This document shows, in pieces, positions 29,390 through 37,164 of a DNA stretch of 64,000 nucleotides; positions within the stretch are counted from its first letter, which is position 1; the number at the start of each line of letters is the position of its first letter. The stretch is from assembly GCF_004116465.1 (NCBI RefSeq), contig NZ_PDJV01000003.1:225752-289751 (forward strand), read 5' to 3'. The position numbers were made by a program, and so were the translations under genes. The stretch comes from Arcobacter sp. F2176 (GTDB lineage Bacteria > Campylobacterota > Campylobacteria > Campylobacterales > Arcobacteraceae). The notes beneath the pieces were generated by a model. The model ran no database searches. It was given only the letters and a program-made list of their open reading frames with translations, and was not told the DNA's origin.

Positions 29390-30688
29390 ATGTTTTTACA
29401 TAGAGAAAATGAACTTGAAATATTACAAAAAGACTTCTCTATCCCTAACTCATCATTTAATTTTATTTTTGGAAGAAGAAAGATAGGTAAAACATCATTT
29501 GTAAACTCTTATATAAGTGGTAAAAATAGCTTTTATATCTCTTTTTTAGAGATGATGAATTTAATTACTTTTCAAACTATTCATAAAAATATCGAAAACT
29601 TTTTAAATAAAAAAGTGGATATTTTTGATACTTTTGAATCTTTTTTAAAAGTAATAGCAAAAGAGACCTTTGAAGAAAAATTGATTTTAGTATTAGATGA
29701 CTTTCAAAATCTAATCAAAGTAGAAAAAGATGCCTTAAGTCTTTTTTATAAGGCTTGGAATAAAGAGCTAAGTTCTTCAAATATCCAAGTTATTATTTTA
29801 TCATCTATTTGTTCTAGTAATAAAGATGATGAATATATTTACAAAAAATCTTCAAACATAATAAAACTAGATAAATTACCATACGCTAGTATTAAAGAAT
29901 TTATTCCTGATGTTCAAGCTGGTGATATAATGCATATCTTTAGCGCTTATGGTACAAACCCTGATTATCTAAAACTATATGACCCTAAAAAAGATTTTCT
30001 TTTAAATATAAAAGAGAATTTTTTAAGTTATGATGGAATCTTTTTCAATGAAGGTATGGATTTTTTGAAAAAAGATTTGAATGAAATCTCAACATACTCA
30101 TCAATACTTTATGCCATAGCTTTAGGAAACAGTAAAATTGGAGCAATAGCAGACTTTTTAAACCTAAAATCAACTTATCTCACACGATATTTGCAAAAAC
30201 TAATTGACATAATGATTATCAAAAAATATGTACCTATAAATGAAGATATAAAAAAGAGCAAGTTTGGAAGATATGAGATTGAAGACAATTTTATGAGATT
30301 TTGGTTTTGTTATATATATCCTAATTATTCAACTCTTCAAAAGGGTGATACTAGTAGTGTGGTTAGTAATATAAAAGAAGACTTTACAAAACGACTTGTG
30401 CAAAGCAGTTATAAAATGCATATTTTAAGTCTAATTAAAAATGATCCATATAAATACTTAGGTTTTATTCCAAATAATCTTGGAAGTTGGTGGAATAATA
30501 AAGATACCAATATCGATATTATCGCTTATGATTCTAAAAATATTATCTTTATTGATACAAAGTGGAGAGATACTCAAGAGCTAGAAGAAAGCTATGCTAT
30601 ATTAAAAAATAAATCCGATGAATTTAAAACTACTCTAAATAAAAAATATATCATATTCTCGAAAATTTCCCCTGCGAAATTTAGCTAA
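29390..30688 (+). CDS. AAA ATPase with C-terminal nuclease-like DUF234 domain
   Basis: 432 residues. The N-terminal STAND/AAA ATPase has Walker A GRRKIGKTSF near 28 and Walker B LILVLDDFQNL near 100. A winged-helix segment (IGAIADFLNLKSTYLTRYLQKLIDIMIIKKYVPI) follows near 250. The end carries DIIAYDSKNIIFIDTKW, a PD-(D/E)xK-like core typical of DUF234. Members are scattered in bacteria and archaea with unknown function; the nuclease-like end suggests DNA handling. Upstream of an acidic Ig-like protein by 10 bases, so possibly co-transcribed. Confidence 0.75.
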   Translation: MFLHRENELEILQKDFSIPNSSFNFIFGRRKIGKTSFVNSYISGKNSFYISFLEMMNLITFQTIHKNIENFLNKKVDIFDTFESFLKVIAKETFEEKLILVLDDFQNLIKVEKDALSLFYKAWNKELSSSNIQVIILSSICSSNKDDEYIYKKSSNIIKLDKLPYASIKEFIPDVQAGDIMHIFSAYGTNPDYLKLYDPKKDFLLNIKENFLSYDGIFFNEGMDFLKKDLNEISTYSSILYAIALGNSKIGAIADFLNLKSTYLTRYLQKLIDIMIIKKYVPINEDIKKSKFGRYEIEDNFMRFWFCYIYPNYSTLQKGDTSSVVSNIKEDFTKRLVQSSYKMHILSLIKNDPYKYLGFIPNNLGSWWNNKDTNIDIIAYDSKNIIFIDTKWRDTQELEESYAILKNKSDEFKTTLNKKYIIFSKISPAKFS

Positions 30689-30698
30689 AGGATTTTAA

Positions 30699-32309
30699 GT
30701 GGCTACAAGTATTACAGTTAAAAGTCCAAATGGTGAAAGCACAATATATGAAGTTAGCTTATTTGATGTCATAGATATAAAAAAAGGTGACTATGTACTT
30801 GTACCAGAGCGACCTGAATTATTAGACTTAGAAATTATTGATGATTCTTTAAAAATAAAGTTTCCAGATGGAAATAGTGTAGTAGTGAAAGATATAATTA
30901 CTTTTATCAAGCAAAATAATGCAACAGATACCCATGGGCTTATGGATAAATTAGATACCTCTGCCATATCTTTTTTAGATGAAAAAGGTGATTTTGAAGA
31001 AATAGATTTAGTAGATAAACTTTTAGCCCTGATTGAAAAATCACCAAAAGCTAAAGAAAGCCTTTCTCCTATTGAAAGTGATGAAAGTGACACTCATGTA
31101 TCAGATACTAATCTTACAAGCGATAATAGACCCACAATAAGAGGTATAACAGAAAGTGGCGCAAGAGTAACTATCACAGATGATGCTGGAAATATTTTAG
31201 GAAGTACAATAGCAGATGAAGATGGAAACTACTCAATAACGACAAGTGAACTTTCAAATGGAACACAAAACTTGAAAATAACAGCCACTGATAAAGAAGG
31301 GAATTCAGGAACAGAGATTCAAACTATCACTGTAAATAGCTCAGAATCAGATATCAAAAAATTTGAGATAACAAACATATCAGATGCAAATGAAGAGTAC
31401 TCTTATATAAATATAAGTGGTAAAGGATTGGAAAGTAAAAATAGTGTATCAATATTTGATGAAGATGGCATAAAAGTTGCCACTACAACTATAATAGAAG
31501 ATAGAACTTGGAATGTAAGTTTCTCAAACTTTGCAGGAACACCTGTGAGTAATAAAGAGTTTTTTAAAGCAATAGAGAATGATATAGCAGGAAATGATAT
31601 AGCACAAATAGATAGTAATCATTATTGGAATGAAAAGCTAAGTTCTTTAGCTAATGAGCCAACAGATGAGTTTGAGACGGCAGATATTGCAAAGGAAAAG
31701 GGTACTACAGATACAATAGCATCTGTTGAAAATGGAAGTATGCTAAGTGATACTGAAATTAAAAGCGATGTTTTAGAAGATGATATGACAAGCGTATTTG
31801 ATGAATTAGCTATTGTAGAGAGTTTAGAAAATAGTATTGAAGAATATGGAAGTGATGAAAGTATTTCTATTGCTGAAGAAGATATTGAGTACGAAGATGA
31901 TCTTAGTTACATAGAAGATGACTTTTTAAATGATGTTCAAATAGAATCTCTTCCTACTACTAAAGATTTGACTTTAACTGGCATGGAAGAAAGTGTTGAA
32001 GATGATATATTAGAGCAATCAAATAATGAGGATATAAAAAAAGAAAATGACGATGTACCTCTTCATGTAGAAGAGCCAGAAGTAGAAACTTCTATGGATA
32101 ATGAGATATCAATAAATGATGCTATAGATAATAACGATGAGATAGATTCAATCGTACCAGTTGATGAAACGGAAGAAGTACAAAAATACGCAAAAGATTG
32201 GCTAAAAACAGGTGTTCAAGTAAAAGATGGCGATGATATATTTGAGGTATGGACAAAAGATGATGCCACAGTATATGTTGATATCTCAACAACACTAATA
32301 GATATCTAA
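30699..32309 (+). CDS. Acidic surface/adhesin-like protein with BapA-prefix-like and Ig-like domains
   Basis: 536 residues, GTG start with an AAAGGA ribosome site. The N-terminal 80 residues (ITVKSPNGESTIYEVSLFDVIDIKKGDYVLVPER) resemble the prefix domain of large type I-secreted adhesins. One bacterial Ig-like repeat follows (RPTIRGITESGARVTITDDAGNILGSTIADEDGNYSITT, about 145-215). Residues 300-480 are extremely acidic and low-complexity, and the C terminus is a hydrophobic/aspartate segment. There is no classical signal peptide. It looks like a miniature of a multi-repeat adhesin, possibly from repeat loss. Its terminator lies just before tRNA-Glu. Confidence 0.6.
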   Translation: MATSITVKSPNGESTIYEVSLFDVIDIKKGDYVLVPERPELLDLEIIDDSLKIKFPDGNSVVVKDIITFIKQNNATDTHGLMDKLDTSAISFLDEKGDFEEIDLVDKLLALIEKSPKAKESLSPIESDESDTHVSDTNLTSDNRPTIRGITESGARVTITDDAGNILGSTIADEDGNYSITTSELSNGTQNLKITATDKEGNSGTEIQTITVNSSESDIKKFEITNISDANEEYSYINISGKGLESKNSVSIFDEDGIKVATTTIIEDRTWNVSFSNFAGTPVSNKEFFKAIENDIAGNDIAQIDSNHYWNEKLSSLANEPTDEFETADIAKEKGTTDTIASVENGSMLSDTEIKSDVLEDDMTSVFDELAIVESLENSIEEYGSDESISIAEEDIEYEDDLSYIEDDFLNDVQIESLPTTKDLTLTGMEESVEDDILEQSNNEDIKKENDDVPLHVEEPEVETSMDNEISINDAIDNNDEIDSIVPVDETEEVQKYAKDWLKTGVQVKDGDDIFEVWTKDDATVYVDISTTLIDI

Positions 32310-32314
32310 ACTAA

Positions 32315-32339
32315 AAAAAGAGATATTCAGCCTCTTTTT
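32315..32339 (+). terminator. Terminator before tRNA-Glu
   Basis: AAAAAGAG / CTCTTTTT 8-bp stem with a 9-nt loop and a trailing T-run, 6 bases after the adhesin-like stop. Confidence 0.75.
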
Positions 32340-32401
32340 CTTAAATTTCCCCTTACTTTTAAGCATAAATAAAAAGAATCTAAACTATAATTCCACTCTT
32401 C

Positions 32402-32477
32402 GACCCCGTCGTCTAGTGGCCAAGGACGACAGGATTTCCTCCTGTAAACTCAAGTTCGAATCTTGACGGGGTCGCCA
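32402..32477 (+). tRNA. tRNA-Glu (anticodon UUC)
   Basis: 76 bases including an encoded CCA. Acceptor stem GACCCCG/CGGGGTC, D-arm, anticodon stem ACAGG/CCTGT around ATTTCCT with TTC at 34-36, and T-arm TCAAG-TTCGAAT-CTTGA all pair. It is the integration site of the element to its right; the 3' half from 32433 is repeated at 63190, so the present 3' half was probably supplied by the element. Confidence 0.97.
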
Positions 32478-32478
32478 C
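32433..32478 (+). repeat. attL: left copy of the 46-bp direct repeat
   Basis: The tRNA-Glu 3' half from the anticodon loop through CCA plus one base. It matches 63190-63235 with a single C/T difference at 32467/63224, a base that pairs in the acceptor stem (C here, T in the right copy, which would still wobble-pair with G). Confidence 0.92.
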
Positions 32479-32528
32479 CGATATAAAGGTGATTGCTGAA
32501 GATTTTAGAATATAAAAAAAAGCCTCTT

Positions 32529-32552
32529 GTGATACTTTTGGTGATACTTTTA
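32529..32552 (+). repeat. Tandem 12-bp repeats near attL (candidate integrase arm sites)
   Basis: GTGATACTTTTG then GTGATACTTTTA, starting 51 bases inside the core. The same tandem pair in the same orientation occurs at 63053-63076 near the other end. Confidence 0.6.
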
Positions 32553-32579
32553 TATTTTATAGATTGTAGTAATTAAAGA

Positions 32580-32699
32580 ATTACCCCGTAATTTCACAAT
32601 TACCCCCTAGTAAAATAACTAATTACCCCCTGGTAATTTCACAATTACCCCCTAGTATAAGTATTGATTACCCCCTGGTAATTATAGAATTACCCCTAT
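32580..32699 (+). repeat. Iteron array, six ATTACCCCCTRGTAA copies
   Basis: Copies begin at 32580, 32599, 32622, 32644, 32667 and 32689, with spacings of 19, 23, 22, 23 and 22 bp, close to two helical turns. The outer two are degenerate (one C short). Inner copies alternate CTAG and CTGG, so two copies form a 45-bp unit that has been duplicated. Such phased G/C-rich iterons in AT-rich DNA are typical of Rep-controlled plasmid origins; a partition site for the nearby ParA system is the alternative. Confidence 0.75.
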
Positions 32700-32939
32700 G
32701 CTATCTTAGAGCCTATTTCATCATATATAGAAAATGAAATTTGCTACATATACAGAGTTCCAATTACTTTTTTACAATACACTAGTACACTACAGTTAAA
32801 TTATTTTTAATAATAAGAAATTAATTTTAGAAAGATACAATACGAGCATGACATAAAAGTCAAATATATAGATAAGATTTAAAGTTGAGAAGAAGAGAAA
32901 AGTTAAATAATCTCTTCTTTTTATTTTGTAAAAGTTTTA
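32700..32939. other. Gap between iterons and the first element gene
   Basis: AT-rich, no gene supported. A weak plus-strand promoter may exist (TACAAT near 32836), which would give a short RNA ending at the strong hairpin at 32890. Confidence 0.35.
32890..32927 (+). terminator. Strong terminator facing the par operon
   Basis: AAGAAGAGA / TCTCTTCTT, a perfect 9-bp stem with a 12-nt loop, then TTTATTTT on the plus side. The hairpin may also end the minus-strand par operon that stops at 32940. Confidence 0.75.
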
Positions 32940-33197
32940 TTATATAAAATATACTATTGAAAAAGAAGAAACAATCAGTATAAGTAAAAAAATAATATCA
33001 AATATAGTAAAACCTTTTTTTGTCTTTTTATAATTTCCAAATGCCAACCCAATACCTGATAAAATTGTAATAATAGTTAAAAACCCATGTTCCCAATGAT
33101 TAAAAGAAATAGTACCATATTCTATAAATTCAATTATTTTCATAGGAGCAAGAACTAAAACTAAACCTAATATTGTTAATAATATGTTTTTATTCAT
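32940..33197 (-). CDS. Small three-helix membrane protein
   Basis: 85 residues with three hydrophobic segments (about 4-24, 38-56 and 66-84). No motif I recognise. It starts 3 bases after the ribbon-helix-helix gene, so it belongs to the parA operon, and ends at the terminator hairpin. Role unknown. Confidence 0.6.
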   Translation of the reverse strand: MNKNILLTILGLVLVLAPMKIIEFIEYGTISFNHWEHGFLTIITILSGIGLAFGNYKKTKKGFTIFDIIFLLILIVSSFSIVYFI

Positions 33198-33200
33198 TGT

Positions 33201-33470
33201 TTATTTCTCCCTTTTTTCTACATTAATATTATAATAAGACAAAACAGCTTGACGAATTAAATAAGCTTTAGATCTATTTTCTTTTTCTGCTATTTTTATT
33301 AATGCAGCTTGTTCTTCTTCTGTAAAATTTGTAGTTTCTGCCACATTTAACGGATTATTTACTTTTGGGCGTCCACCTTTTTTAGGTTTATCAGTTTTAG
33401 AAGTAGCAGCATTAATTAGTTCTCTACCTCTAGCTTGATTTAAAAAATCTAATCTTTTATCTTTTGCCAT
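33201..33470 (-). CDS. Ribbon-helix-helix protein, probable ParA partner
   Basis: 89 residues. A basic N terminus (KKGGRPKVNNPLNVAETTNF) is followed by EEEQAALIKIAEKENRSKAYLIRQAVLSYY, a CopG/MetJ-type RHH. This size and layout, directly after a ParA gene (3-base gap), match the small centromere-binding proteins of type Ib partition systems, which also repress the operon. The AATACTGTAT boxes upstream of parA or the iterons are candidate targets. Confidence 0.75.
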   Translation of the reverse strand: MAKDKRLDFLNQARGRELINAATSKTDKPKKGGRPKVNNPLNVAETTNFTEEEQAALIKIAEKENRSKAYLIRQAVLSYYNINVEKREK

Positions 33471-33473
33471 AAT

Positions 33474-34109
33474 TTAGCCTTTTATTTTTTCTTTTATTTC
33501 TTCTACTAAAGATAATACATTTAACCCAGGTGTAGTTAATGTTTGTTCTGTTGCAGATTTACCACTTAGAATCATTTTTGAATATACAGACGAATTTCTA
33601 ATAATTGTATTGAAGATATTAAAATTTAGTTCCTTTGCTCTATTGGATAATACTTCAAAATCTGATTTATTATTATGATGTATTCTATTAGCTAAAATAG
33701 TACAATCAATGTCAATTCCATTTTTCTTTTGTTCACTAATTACACTAAGTAAAATATTTTCAAAATCTGCAAATCCTACAATGTCATTATCAGAACCCGA
33801 CAAAGGAACAATGATAATATCTGATATCATTAATGCAGTTCTGAAAAAATCAGAATCAAATCCCCCTAAATCAATTAAAACTAATTCATCTTTTGAATTA
33901 CTAATGAATTCAACTAAATCATTTATAGAACTAACACTTACCATATTAATTTTATTTTCACGGTGATTATTAAAAGTCGTAAATTGTTTTTTTGGATCTA
34001 AATCTATAACAGTTAATTTAAATTCTTTTTCTAATACGGGAGCAACATTTATAATAGTAGTACTTTTCCCAACTCCACCCTTATCGTGTGCAAAACTAAT
34101 TACTTTCAT
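33474..34109 (-). CDS. parA: ParA family partition ATPase
   Basis: 211 residues. Deviant Walker A KGGVGKSTTIINVA at the N terminus, Walker A' DLDPKKQFTTF near 37 and the Walker B region ELVLIDLGGFDS near 75. Small size without an N-terminal HTH marks the type Ib ParA class, so regulation is left to the RHH partner. It drives partition of plasmids or excised elements along the nucleoid. First gene of a three-gene unit; two repeat boxes lie in its leader. Confidence 0.9.
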   Translation of the reverse strand: MKVISFAHDKGGVGKSTTIINVAPVLEKEFKLTVIDLDPKKQFTTFNNHRENKINMVSVSSINDLVEFISNSKDELVLIDLGGFDSDFFRTALMISDIIIVPLSGSDNDIVGFADFENILLSVISEQKKNGIDIDCTILANRIHHNNKSDFEVLSNRAKELNFNIFNTIIRNSSVYSKMILSGKSATEQTLTTPGLNVLSLVEEIKEKIKG

Positions 34110-34132
34110 TGTTTAACCTTTTTTATATTTAT

Positions 34133-34163
34133 ATACAGTATTTTACAATTAAATACAGTATTT
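34133..34163. promoter_or_regulatory. Twin AAATACTGTAT boxes upstream of parA
   Basis: On the minus strand AAATACTGTAT occurs twice, 20 bp apart, 24 bases or more before the parA start. Related sequence recurs before the lipoprotein gene at 35217. Position and spacing suit autoregulation or centromere binding by the RHH protein. Confidence 0.5.
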
Positions 34164-34167
34164 AACA

Positions 34168-35217
34168 TTAATTAAATAATACAGCTTGAGTATCATCGAA
34201 ATTTGTTTTAATACTGTAACCAATATCTTTTAATGTCATTTCGTACTCTTCACTATTTAAATGATCTATATTATAAATTTTCGCTTTTAATTGTGTAACT
34301 TTTGATAAATCACCAGGTACATTTTTTAAACTAACGATATCTATATTTTGATTGTTTGGAAGTCTAACTATTAATTGACTTTTAGATTCATAAAAACTCA
34401 ATAATGCTTGATTGTCTTTTTCATTTTCAATCATTAAATTAGTTTCATTTCCCGTATCAAGATTAACAACTGTTAATTGGTACTGTAAGTTATTAAACAA
34501 TAGATTTCCTTTATCTCTGTACACTAAAGCTTTGTTATCTTTAAAAGCAAGAACAGTACCTTTAAAATCAATTTCTTTATTGTTTAATATATTTACTATT
34601 TCATACTTATTATAACTTGGTGCATTAATAACATAAACAATATATTTATTAGTGTAAATTATACTTGAGATAATTCGAGCTGTTCCAAAATATAAACTTT
34701 TTTCTTTTAAATCTTTTCTAATTTCTTTAAGAGCTGTTCCATCAAAAGAATATAACTTGTCAAATTTTCTATAAGTAATTTGATTATTGTATATTTTTTT
34801 TAAACCAAAATATAAAGTATTGTTTTTATCTGTATCATTAAAAATTATAACTCTATATCTATAATCAAAATTAACAACTTTTTTATTTTCTTTTACATCA
34901 TATAAATTAAAAATACTATTTCCATTTGAATTAGAAAATCTAACTTGATATACTTTACCATTGATAATAAAATTTTTATTGTTATCTTCCGACATACTTA
35001 TATCATTATCCATTAAATTAGCTTCACGCCATAATTGATAATAACTTTTATCATCTTTTTTATTCTCAACTACATTATGATCTAATTTAATACTTTGTGA
35101 AGTATGGTAAATCATTTCATTTTGTTTTGTAGCACCTAAATTCCCGAAATCTTGCGAACAACCATTTAATAAAAATAAAGTTGCAGCAGCCATTAAAACC
35201 AAGTAAATCTTTTTCAT
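34168..35217 (-). CDS. Lipoprotein of unknown function
   Basis: 349 residues. Lipobox signal peptide (MKKIYLVLMAAATLFLLNGCSQ, cysteine at 20), similar in sequence to the VirB7 signal of this element. The mature part alternates short beta-like strands, with YSFDGTALKEI, KALVYRDKGNLL and QLTVVNLDTGNETNL resembling beta-propeller repeats. I do not recognise a family. Placed between parA and the HTH gene, with repeat boxes on both sides. Could be a surface or exclusion factor, but nothing shows this. Confidence 0.65.
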   Translation of the reverse strand: MKKIYLVLMAAATLFLLNGCSQDFGNLGATKQNEMIYHTSQSIKLDHNVVENKKDDKSYYQLWREANLMDNDISMSEDNNKNFIINGKVYQVRFSNSNGNSIFNLYDVKENKKVVNFDYRYRVIIFNDTDKNNTLYFGLKKIYNNQITYRKFDKLYSFDGTALKEIRKDLKEKSLYFGTARIISSIIYTNKYIVYVINAPSYNKYEIVNILNNKEIDFKGTVLAFKDNKALVYRDKGNLLFNNLQYQLTVVNLDTGNETNLMIENEKDNQALLSFYESKSQLIVRLPNNQNIDIVSLKNVPGDLSKVTQLKAKIYNIDHLNSEEYEMTLKDIGYSIKTNFDDTQAVLFN

Positions 35218-35283
35218 TGTTTCTCCTTATATTTCTTATACTTTATTATACCATAATAAACAGTAAAATACATTAAATTAATG

Positions 35284-35310
35284 TTTAATACAGTAAAAAA
35301 CTGTATTAAA
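35284..35310. promoter_or_regulatory. Palindrome upstream of the lipoprotein gene
   Basis: TTTAATACAGT / ACTGTATTAAA, a perfect 11-bp inverted repeat with an AAAAA spacer. It contains the AATACTGTAT core seen before parA, so the same protein may bind it; it could also act as a hairpin. Confidence 0.5.
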
Positions 35311-35336
35311 AAAATAGCAGCATAAAAGTAGCTGCT
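35308..35336 (-). terminator. Terminator after the HTH gene
   Basis: On the minus strand AGCAGC, a 9-nt loop and GCTGCT are followed by A and seven T residues. Ends the transcript of the 35356-35586 gene. Confidence 0.75.
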
Positions 35337-35355
35337 AATTAAGACCTGGTACGAA

Positions 35356-35586
35356 TTAATTTTTTAAAGAATTAATTAAATTTTCTTCAAGTATTTTTTT
35401 ATCATTTATAAGTTTATGATTTTCTTCTAATAACTCTAGAAAATAAATAAACCATGACGGAAAATTACCACTTGGCAAAAACCATTTTTCAACAGTTCTT
35501 TTAGGAATATTAATAACAGTCATTAGATCTTTATAATTTTTAATTCCTAACAATTCTAATCTTTTTAAAATTTCTTCTTTTTCCAT
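35356..35586 (-). CDS. Small helix-turn-helix DNA-binding protein
   Basis: 76 residues. LELLGIKNYKDLMTVINIPKRTVEKWFLPSGNFPSWFIYFLELLEEN is an HTH of the Cro/phage-regulator type, where the recognition helix precedes a P-x-W turn. The rest is a short coiled coil that may dimerise. It has its own terminator. A regulator of element genes is likely; its target is not evident, and the ACCCAA operators at 39.3 and 40.1 kb are candidates. Confidence 0.65.
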   Translation of the reverse strand: MEKEEILKRLELLGIKNYKDLMTVINIPKRTVEKWFLPSGNFPSWFIYFLELLEENHKLINDKKILEENLINSLKN

Positions 35587-35627
35587 TTTGATACCTATTT
35601 TAAATTTTTTTTAGTATAATGTTTTTC

Positions 35628-35735
35628 ATGTTTAATAATATTGAAATACTAATCATTTTTATAATTTTTATTGCTTTTTGTCTTTACTTTAAAGATAATC
35701 CAAAAGTAAAAGAATTCTTAGACTTACTAACTTAA
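35628..35735 (+). CDS. Possible 35-residue membrane peptide, perhaps leaderless
   Basis: Plus-strand frame MFNNIEILIIFIIFIAFCLYFKD and a charged tail, one hydrophobic helix. There is no ribosome site, but TATAAT at 35615 would start transcription at about the ATG, so a leaderless mRNA is possible. It overlaps the end of the opposite-strand gene by 9 bases. Weakly supported. Confidence 0.3.
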   Translation: MFNNIEILIIFIIFIAFCLYFKDNPKVKEFLDLLT

Positions 35736-35918
35736 TTCATTTTCAGGTTGGCTTTTTCTTTTATATTTTTTTGCATGTCTAAATGCTCCTTTAATAAAAA
35801 TTCTATAAGGCACTTTTTCTAATCCTTGCTTTTCTATTTTGTGCCTAAAAATTGATATAGCAATTCCACTCATTAAGCCTAAAATGGCTAATAATCCTAT
35901 TATTAAATTTCCAAACAT
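35727..35918 (-). CDS. Small single-helix membrane protein
   Basis: 63 residues: a glycine-rich hydrophobic helix (about 4-24) and a long basic tail (RHAKKYKRKSQPENELS). Directly follows the exported protein at 35920 with a 1-base gap. Unknown function; first step of a run of small envelope proteins that extends to 39 kb. Confidence 0.55.
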   Translation of the reverse strand: MFGNLIIGLLAILGLMSGIAISIFRHKIEKQGLEKVPYRIFIKGAFRHAKKYKRKSQPENELS

Positions 35919-35919
35919 T

Positions 35920-36309
35920 TTAATCCTTTATTCTTTGAATAATAAAACCATTTGGTCTTGTTATTGTTATTACTTTATCATTTAAATTTATAGTCCAAAA
36001 TTCATTTAAAGATTTATCTTTTGTAATCAAATAAACTTTAGTTTTGGATTTATCTATAATTCCAAAATTTGTGCAATTCATATTTTTTGATACACCAATA
36101 ATAAAACCTTTAGCTTGACTACATTTAATTTTTCCATTTATTATTATTGCTTTTTCAGTATCACTAATTTTAAACATTGTACCATCTGCAATAAATAAAT
36201 CTTTAGGCATTAATGAATCAATCATTGACATAAGGCTACTTTTAATTGAAACATCTTGAGAAAATAAACTTGTTCCAACTAATATAACTATTACTAATAT
36301 TTTTTTCAT
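35920..36309 (-). CDS. Small exported protein
   Basis: 129 residues with a cleavable signal peptide (MKKILVIVILVGTSLFSQ). The mature part is beta-rich with one cysteine pair (KIKCSQAKG, NMNCTNFG) that could form a disulfide in the periplasm. No family recognised. Confidence 0.6.
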   Translation of the reverse strand: MKKILVIVILVGTSLFSQDVSIKSSLMSMIDSLMPKDLFIADGTMFKISDTEKAIIINGKIKCSQAKGFIIGVSKNMNCTNFGIIDKSKTKVYLITKDKSLNEFWTINLNDKVITITRPNGFIIQRIKD

Positions 36310-36355
36310 TTGCTCTGCTCCTAATTTTCTTTTGTTGATATGTTTTTTTCATTTT

Positions 36356-36661
36356 TTATTCCCAAAATCTATAACTAGGGCAAAAAATCCAAATTATAAT
36401 AAGAATGACTGTTCCAATAAGAATAGCAAAAGCAGGAGTGTTATTTTTTATTAAATCATCTATATATATAAATAGTCCTTTTAACTTCCCATTTTCTTTT
36501 ATTTTGCTTTTTTTATCCTTAATATCTTTTTTTCCTGATATTAATTCTTTTCTTTTCTCAAAAAGATACTCGTTAAATTTCATCATTGTTAAAATAGATA
36601 TTACAATAGCAACAATAGATATTATTATTGCTACTATGCTTATTAAATCTGTATCAGTCAT
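36356..36661 (-). CDS. Small two-helix membrane protein
   Basis: 101 residues: an isoleucine/valine-rich helix at 6-26, a charged middle (KKDIKDKKSKIKENGK), and a second helix at 77-94. Overlaps the preceding gene by 8 bases, so they are coupled. No family recognised. Confidence 0.55.
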   Translation of the reverse strand: MTDTDLISIVAIIISIVAIVISILTMMKFNEYLFEKRKELISGKKDIKDKKSKIKENGKLKGLFIYIDDLIKNNTPAFAILIGTVILIIIWIFCPSYRFWE

Positions 36662-36974
36662 TTTCTGCCCCTTTTGATTTATTTAAATTGTATAGATAAG
36701 TATTTAAAGAAGTATTACCTTTATCAGCTGGAGCAATAACCACACTATGAGCATTATCATTTTTAATTGAATCTATTTCTTGAGGTACTTGTGTTTTTAA
36801 TAAATTTTTATATAAAAATAAAGAAGTAGTTTTAGTTCTTCTTTTTTTAAATTTTACAATACTATAAAATTTATTTAAAGTTTTCTTTTGATAAATTTCT
36901 AATGTATCACCCTTGTTTATACATATACATATATCTTCTTTTAATTTTTTCTTTTGTTGATATGTTTTTTTCAT
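36654..36974 (-). CDS. Basic protein of unknown function
   Basis: 106 residues, lysine-rich and soluble (MKKTYQQKKKLKEDICICINKGDTLEIYQKKT). The segment INKGDTLEIYQ could be a small beta domain. No motif recognised. Overlaps the downstream gene by 8 bases and lies 2 bases after the short gene at 36977. Confidence 0.5.
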   Translation of the reverse strand: MKKTYQQKKKLKEDICICINKGDTLEIYQKKTLNKFYSIVKFKKRRTKTTSLFLYKNLLKTQVPQEIDSIKNDNAHSVVIAPADKGNTSLNTYLYNLNKSKGAEND

Positions 36975-36976
36975 AA

Positions 36977-37153
36977 TTACCCTTTAATTGATACTATTTT
37001 ATCATGCACTTCTTCTGCTTTATTAATAATAGTAACTTTGTTATCTTTATCAAAAAATACTTCCAAAACATTCTCTTTTAGCTTCATATATTTAATTTGG
37101 TTTATAAAAATTGTAACTTTTCCATCTTTTGAACCTATTGTTATACTATTCAT
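36977..37153 (-). CDS. Small soluble protein
   Basis: 58 residues (starts MNSITIGSKDGKVTIFINQIK, ends HDKIVSIKG), beta-rich with no cysteines. It has a strong AGGTAGGA ribosome site 6 bases before the ATG and is packed between neighbours on the same strand (11 bases after the nuclease gene, 2 bases before the next). Its size hides it from length filters. Unknown function. Confidence 0.65.
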   Translation of the reverse strand: MNSITIGSKDGKVTIFINQIKYMKLKENVLEVFFDKDNKVTIINKAEEVHDKIVSIKG

Positions 37154-37164
37154 TTTTCCTACCT

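Noticed and set aside
32580..32699. CRISPR array
   Set aside because: Repeats are 15 bp at 19-23 bp spacing, giving spacers of only 4-9 bases and no cas genes. Iterons fit better.
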